From: Bacillota bacterium
Lineage (GTDB): Bacteria; Bacillota; Clostridia; Lachnospirales; Lachnospiraceae
Direction of reading: 5' to 3'
Assembly: GCA_023460575.1 (NCBI GenBank)
Contig: JAEWPQ010000188.1
Coordinates: forward strand, 1 to 6,136
Length of the DNA: 6,136 bases
In this document: piece by piece, positions 5,846 to 6,136 of the stretch
How positions within the stretch are numbered: position 1 is the first letter of the stretch
How the letters are laid out: each line of letters opens with the position of its first letter
Made by a program: the position numbers and the translations under genes
The notes under the pieces: model-generated
The model's database searches: none
The model's input: only the letters and a program-made list of their open reading frames with translations
What the model was told of the DNA's origin: nothing

Positions 5846-6136
5846 ATGAGAGTAATTGCCGGAAAAGCCAGAAGGCTTATATTAAAGACAATAGAAGGTC
5901 TGGATACTAGACCTACTACAGACAGAATAAAAGAAACACTATTTAATATGATTCATGACAGTATTACGGACTGCTGTTTTCTGGATTTATTCTCCGGAAG
6001 CGGTGCGATCGGAATAGAGGCTTTAAGCAGAGGCGCAAAGCTGGCAGTTATGGTGGAACAAAATCCAAAAGCTGCAGAATGCATCCGGGAGAATTTAAAG
6101 ACCACCCGGCTGGAACCTGATGCGGTAGTGATGAAC
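5846..6136 (+). CDS. rsmD: 16S rRNA (guanine(966)-N(2))-methyltransferase RsmD, 5' part
   Basis: The first 97 codons are open to the right edge; the full protein is normally about 180-200 residues, so roughly half is present. RsmD uses S-adenosylmethionine to methylate N2 of G966 in helix 31 of 16S rRNA during small-subunit assembly. The start MRVIAGKARR is the standard family N-terminus, followed by TRPTTDRIKETLFNMI (21-36), a strongly conserved RsmD segment. The SAM-binding motif I, LDLFSGSGAIGIEALSRGA, spans about 46-64, and VEQNP at 70-74 supplies the acidic residue expected to contact the SAM ribose. The catalytic NPPY-type motif would lie beyond the window. In many Firmicutes rsmD is followed by coaD, which cannot be checked here. 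It has its own predicted promoter after the SASP terminator. Confidence 0.93.
   Translation, partial: MRVIAGKARRLILKTIEGLDTRPTTDRIKETLFNMIHDSITDCCFLDLFSGSGAIGIEALSRGAKLAVMVEQNPKAAECIRENLKTTRLEPDAVVMN

Overview
The window looks like core chromosome from a spore-forming, low-to-mid GC Clostridia, most likely a Lachnospiraceae relative. Three things suggest this: the protein sequences (an alpha/beta small acid-soluble spore protein with the clostridial pattern, a DUF975 membrane protein, and a FakA/YloV–RecG pair), the strong AAGGAGG-type ribosome binding sites, and the all-plus-strand layout. Genus-level placement is inference. I see no mobile element, CRISPR array, tRNA or rRNA.

Layout: (1) the last 29 codons of an Asp23/Gls24-family protein (yloU-like) at 1-90; (2) a FakA/YloV fatty acid kinase catalytic subunit at 105-1775, 14 bases downstream and so probably cotranscribed; (3) a strong intrinsic terminator at 1796-1829; (4) recG at 1870-3921; (5) a DUF975 four-helix membrane protein at 3958-4611, probably read from the recG transcript; (6) a sigma-A-like promoter with an extended -10 at 4636-4664, driving uridine kinase udk at 4709-5323; (7) a 178-bp gap with a forespore (sigma-G-like) promoter and a 5'-leader hairpin, then an alpha/beta SASP gene at 5502-5705; (8) an unusual terminator at 5720-5784 built from a repeated arm and a palindrome; (9) a vegetative promoter and the first 97 codons of rsmD, which runs off the right edge.

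The order asp23–fakA–recG–SASP–rsmD is, as I recall, a familiar Firmicutes/Clostridia neighbourhood. DUF975 and udk between recG and the SASP gene look like lineage-specific additions. The genes do not form one pathway. They are housekeeping functions (lipid recycling, fork rescue, pyrimidine salvage, 16S rRNA methylation) in separate transcription units, with one sporulation gene insulated by its own promoter and terminator. No gap exceeds 300 bp. I did not find a convincing new biological system. The most interesting non-coding signals are around the SASP gene.
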